This document shows positions 61,701-64,000 of a DNA stretch of 64,000 bases, piece by piece; position 1 is the stretch's first letter, and each line of letters opens with the position of its first letter. A program made the translations under genes and the position numbers. Source of the DNA: Dryas octopetala (Eukaryota; Streptophyta; Magnoliopsida; Rosales; Rosaceae); the NCBI GenBank assembly GCA_963921425.1, contig OY992833.1, forward strand, positions 6,421,228 through 6,485,227, given 5' to 3'. The notes beneath the pieces were generated by a model. That model was not told the origin of the DNA. It searched no databases and saw only the letters and a program-made list of their open reading frames with translations.

Positions 61701-63621
61701 CGTAGTCACTCTTCTTCACAGCTCGTCTCACTCCATAAAACCATTCACAACCATTTGCCCGATAATGCTTGAATGCCTCAAGGCTCTAATCCCCACGCCC
61801 TTTTCCACAATAGGCTTGCACACCTATTCTTACCGAATGAAATGGGCGTTAAGACAATCCTCTCCTTTAAAAAAAAAAGTCCCTTTGAAGTTGTTCTATC
61901 CTTTTGCCCACTGAAGCTGGAATAGGGAAGAGAATGAGGAAATCAATTGGAAAGCTAGATAGAGTACTTTTGATGGTCTCCACAACTGGGTTCCAATTAG
62001 TCTTCACATGGTCATAAGCCTTCTTGATGTCAAGTGCACATGAAACTAGGGATTTCATTTCTCCTACGAGAGGCGATGTACTCATTCGTCACCAAATTTA
62101 CATGTAGGATTTGGATCATTTCTCCACAAATGCATTTTGGACTTATAAAAATTGATATCCTTAACTCTCCTCATCCGTGAAATCTTTATTTTAGTAGCAC
62201 AGTATCTCTAATTAATCTTCTTTCTCCAATGTAATATGTTTTTTATGCATTTTCTGCATACCATTGTTCATGAAGATAAGGCATTCATTAGTGTTGTAAG
62301 TTAGTTCTAGTGATAAGCATGTTGAAATTTAGAAGGTAGAAAGCACATTTTAATCGGTATAACTAAAGCATGTTTTACTAATATTTAAAGTGTTTATTGA
62401 TTATCAGAGTGTGACCCCCCATCTGTCTTTGGGTGGGGAAGTATTTTGGGCTGGTCAGCATCGGAAGTCTGGGATTGGCTATGCTGCTCGATACAACACA
62501 GACAAGATGGTATGATTCCTGAAGCTTTAAGTTCTAACATAATCATTTGTTAATTCTTCTACACCTAAGAGTACACAATTAATGTCAGCTCTAATTCTAA
62601 AACTAAACCAAGGTGAAATGGTGGACATGTAAATGTCTTTTGGACATTTTTCAGCACAATATCTTAAGCGGTTGGTGACCTTTGAAAATAAAGGAGCTCT
62701 TTGCTTTTGTGGCTCTTGAACCTGAACAGGGAGAAAGACATTGTTGTGCTGGAAGAACAAGCAAGTGACTAGAGTTGGCCTTAATTTTTTTGCCCCTAGG
62801 GTGTAGCCCAGCCATCTATACATTATTTGCCAAGGCCACCAAACTTGCACTTTTATTTTTTTGGACATTTAGAAAAGCTTATGAAGAGCTTCAACTTATG
62901 AAAATACTTTGATCTATCATAGTAATTGTTAAGGATGAGCAATATATGAATCAACAGTGTAAAAGCTAATCATAAGGTATTCATCAATGGAAGCATTAAT
63001 TTCTCATTTTAACAATTTTAGAGAATTGTCTGACGAAAAAAATAAAACTGATATCACACTCGAGCCGAGTTGGGTTGGGCCTGCTTTATTAATTTCTTTT
63101 GAGTCTGCCCACAAATTTGGTCGGTTTGCCAAAGCCTGCTCAATAACCTTAAAAGATTGGCCTAAGTCTGCCCAAATGCAGGCTGGGCCCGTCGAGCACA
63201 CTCAACTAATTTTATGATACATGTTTTTACTTGTTTTTGTTAAATATTTCCTTTAGTTTCCTGGTTTATTGTTTTGGTATGAAGGTTTTACTCGCTTAAC
63301 TATCCTGTGATTCGTACCCTAATCCAACTTATTTTTTTGCCCAGGTTGCCACAGGGCAAGTTGCTAGCACTGGAATGGTGGCTCTGAGTTATGTTCAGAA
63401 GGTATCTGAGAAGGTGAGCAAAGCTGATCTATGGTTGAATATCTTGTGATTCACTAGGGTATAATTTTTTGTTTTTTTAGAACATCTTGCTGCAGTTTAT
63501 CTGTTTAAACTCTTTCTTACAGTCTTTTTCCTTATAGGTTTCTCTAGCGTCAGATTTCATGTACAACTACATGTCAAGAGATGTCACAGCTAGTTTTGGT
63601 TATGATTACATTCTTCGACAG
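58595..63621 (+). CDS. TOM40: TOM40, mitochondrial import receptor channel (5' nine exons; continues past the window)
   Basis: Exons 58595-58721, 59081-59162, 59257-59356, 59450-59545, 59662-59712, 60676-60741, 62408-62509, 63345-63413, 63538-63621; all introns GT-AG with matching phase, 259 codons so far out of about 309 in Arabidopsis TOM40. The ATG lies in AACAATGGCG. The acidic, flexible N terminus carries [20 protein letters not shown]; the beta-barrel part has [94 protein letters not shown] and FGYDYILRQ, matching plant TOM40. Family knowledge: a 19-strand beta-barrel in the outer mitochondrial membrane, the pore of the TOM complex through which nearly all nuclear-encoded mitochondrial proteins enter. 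Reading frame intact throughout. Introns 5 and 6 are enlarged by repeats. The last exon(s), about 50 residues with the final beta strands, are beyond 64000. Confidence 0.95.
58727..58763. repeat. (TC)n microsatellite at the TOM40 intron 1 donor
   Basis: TC run starting six bases after the exon 1/intron 1 junction (58721|58722). Confidence 0.9.
59895..60070. mobile_element. MITE-like repeat in TOM40 intron 5
   Basis: Stretches such as GGCCAAAAAGCTTTAAAGCG and GTAGCTTCTCCAAAAAGCTG are reminiscent of common plant hAT-type MITEs that carry AAAAGCTG/CAGCTTTT ends. Boundaries and target duplication are not clear. Confidence 0.3.
61170..61509. repeat. Truncated inverted-repeat element in TOM40 intron 6
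   Basis: Arms at 61236-61317 and 61426-61506 are complementary (left AATTAAAATTTTATCC; right GGATAAAATTTTAATT; outer CAATTTTTTCAATCAA against TTGATTGAAAAATTG). The left arm continues outward (GACCAAATTAGTCCGCATAG, 61180) but the right arm stops at about 61509, so the right end is lost. Confidence 0.7.
61560..62095 (-). pseudogene. LINE reverse-transcriptase fragment in TOM40 intron 6
   Basis: On the minus strand [12 protein letters not shown] (62050-62015 region) matches the RT motif of L1-type LINEs. [20 protein letters not shown] and [10 protein letters not shown] follow almost at once and match the end of the RT domain, so the catalytic middle is deleted. Downstream (61860-61600, minus strand) degraded sequence continues the ORF2 C-terminal part with frameshifts. 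Confidence 0.72.
62510..63344. other. TOM40 intron 7, no gene
   Basis: Open frames at 62527-62868 and 62987-63217 have no family resemblance. Around 63060-63200 the GGGTTGGGCCTGC and GCTGGGCCCGTCGAGC sequences recall a repetitive element, but no boundaries are visible. Confidence 0.5.
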
Positions 63622-64000
63622 GTAGCTTTTGTATTTTGAGTGTTCAAATATTCATGATATTAGTGTACTTTGCTATAATTATATTTTCTATGTTTAACTC
63701 CCTGTGAAATGCTCATGGTGAGATGATGATGGTAGTGGGAGATGTATAAACTAAGGAATCTTATTTCATTGCAATAAATATATGTTTACTTTTCCCCTTC
63801 TTGCATTGCAATCTTAATATAGGCCAAGTCCATGTCAAGGTTACACAATCAGTGATTCAGTGGTATCTGACTGCTGTTAGAGGATGTTTTCACCTTAGGC
63901 CTCATGAAAAATTTCCATGGACTAGGGCTGTATTTTTTATTTTTTTTTGAATACGCTTTTGTTAAAATCAATGAAATGCTGATGTTTCACATTCTTCCTT
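63622..64000. other. TOM40 intron 9 (incomplete)
   Basis: Begins with the donor GTAGCT after exon 9. No further exon recognised before the window ends. Confidence 0.6.

Noticed and set aside
62527..62868. 113-codon minus-strand frame in TOM40 intron 7
   Set aside because: Antisense, no motif, AT-rich; chance frame.

Overview
The window is nuclear DNA of a flowering plant, most likely a eudicot. It is AT-rich, has intron-rich genes with GT-AG splice sites, and carries plant-type Ty3/gypsy (Tekay and Tat) and Ty1/copia retrotransposons, LINE and SINE remnants, and many foldback or Mutator-like miniature elements. Species cannot be named from the sequence alone. Exon boundaries were read by eye from splice consensus and reading-phase continuity, without transcript data.

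Two host genes bracket the window in a divergent arrangement. A 12-exon prolyl 4-hydroxylase gene of the AtP4H1 type lies on the minus strand (20960 down to 2907, 287 codons plus stop). The first nine exons of TOM40, the mitochondrial outer-membrane import channel, lie on the plus strand (58595 to 63621, running out of the window). A third gene-like sequence, a CML18-like calmodulin-like gene (about 56171-56516), is truncated and frameshifted and looks like a pseudogene.

Layout. 1-2020: end of a Tat-type LTR joined to a broken pol fragment. 2021-2906: 3' flank of P4H. 2907-20960: P4H, its introns swollen by a 1.66-kb Mutator-like foldback element with a 9-bp target duplication, a SINE, two LINE fragments and a 2.74-kb solo LTR with target duplication CATAC. 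21-24.4 kb: upstream DNA with a 957-bp near-perfect palindrome. 24.4-55.3 kb: a nested stack of LTR elements, namely an old minus-strand Tekay-like LTR split by a 5.04-kb copia element (TSD GAACA), a plus-strand Tekay-like LTR split by a 2.36-kb foldback element that itself holds two smaller elements, and a minus-strand LTR split by a 9.98-kb Tekay element (TSD TTAGC) and by a probable solo LTR. 55.3-58.6 kb: the CML pseudogene and two further inverted-repeat elements, then the TOM40 promoter region.

The most unusual signal is that the palindromic foldback elements at 22.1-23.1 kb and 36.7-39.1 kb are largely built from inverted copies of the U3 part of a Tekay-type LTR, including the ACGTGGC motifs that sit upstream of the LTR TATA box. 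All autonomous-type transposon proteins seen here are broken by stops, frameshifts or deletions.
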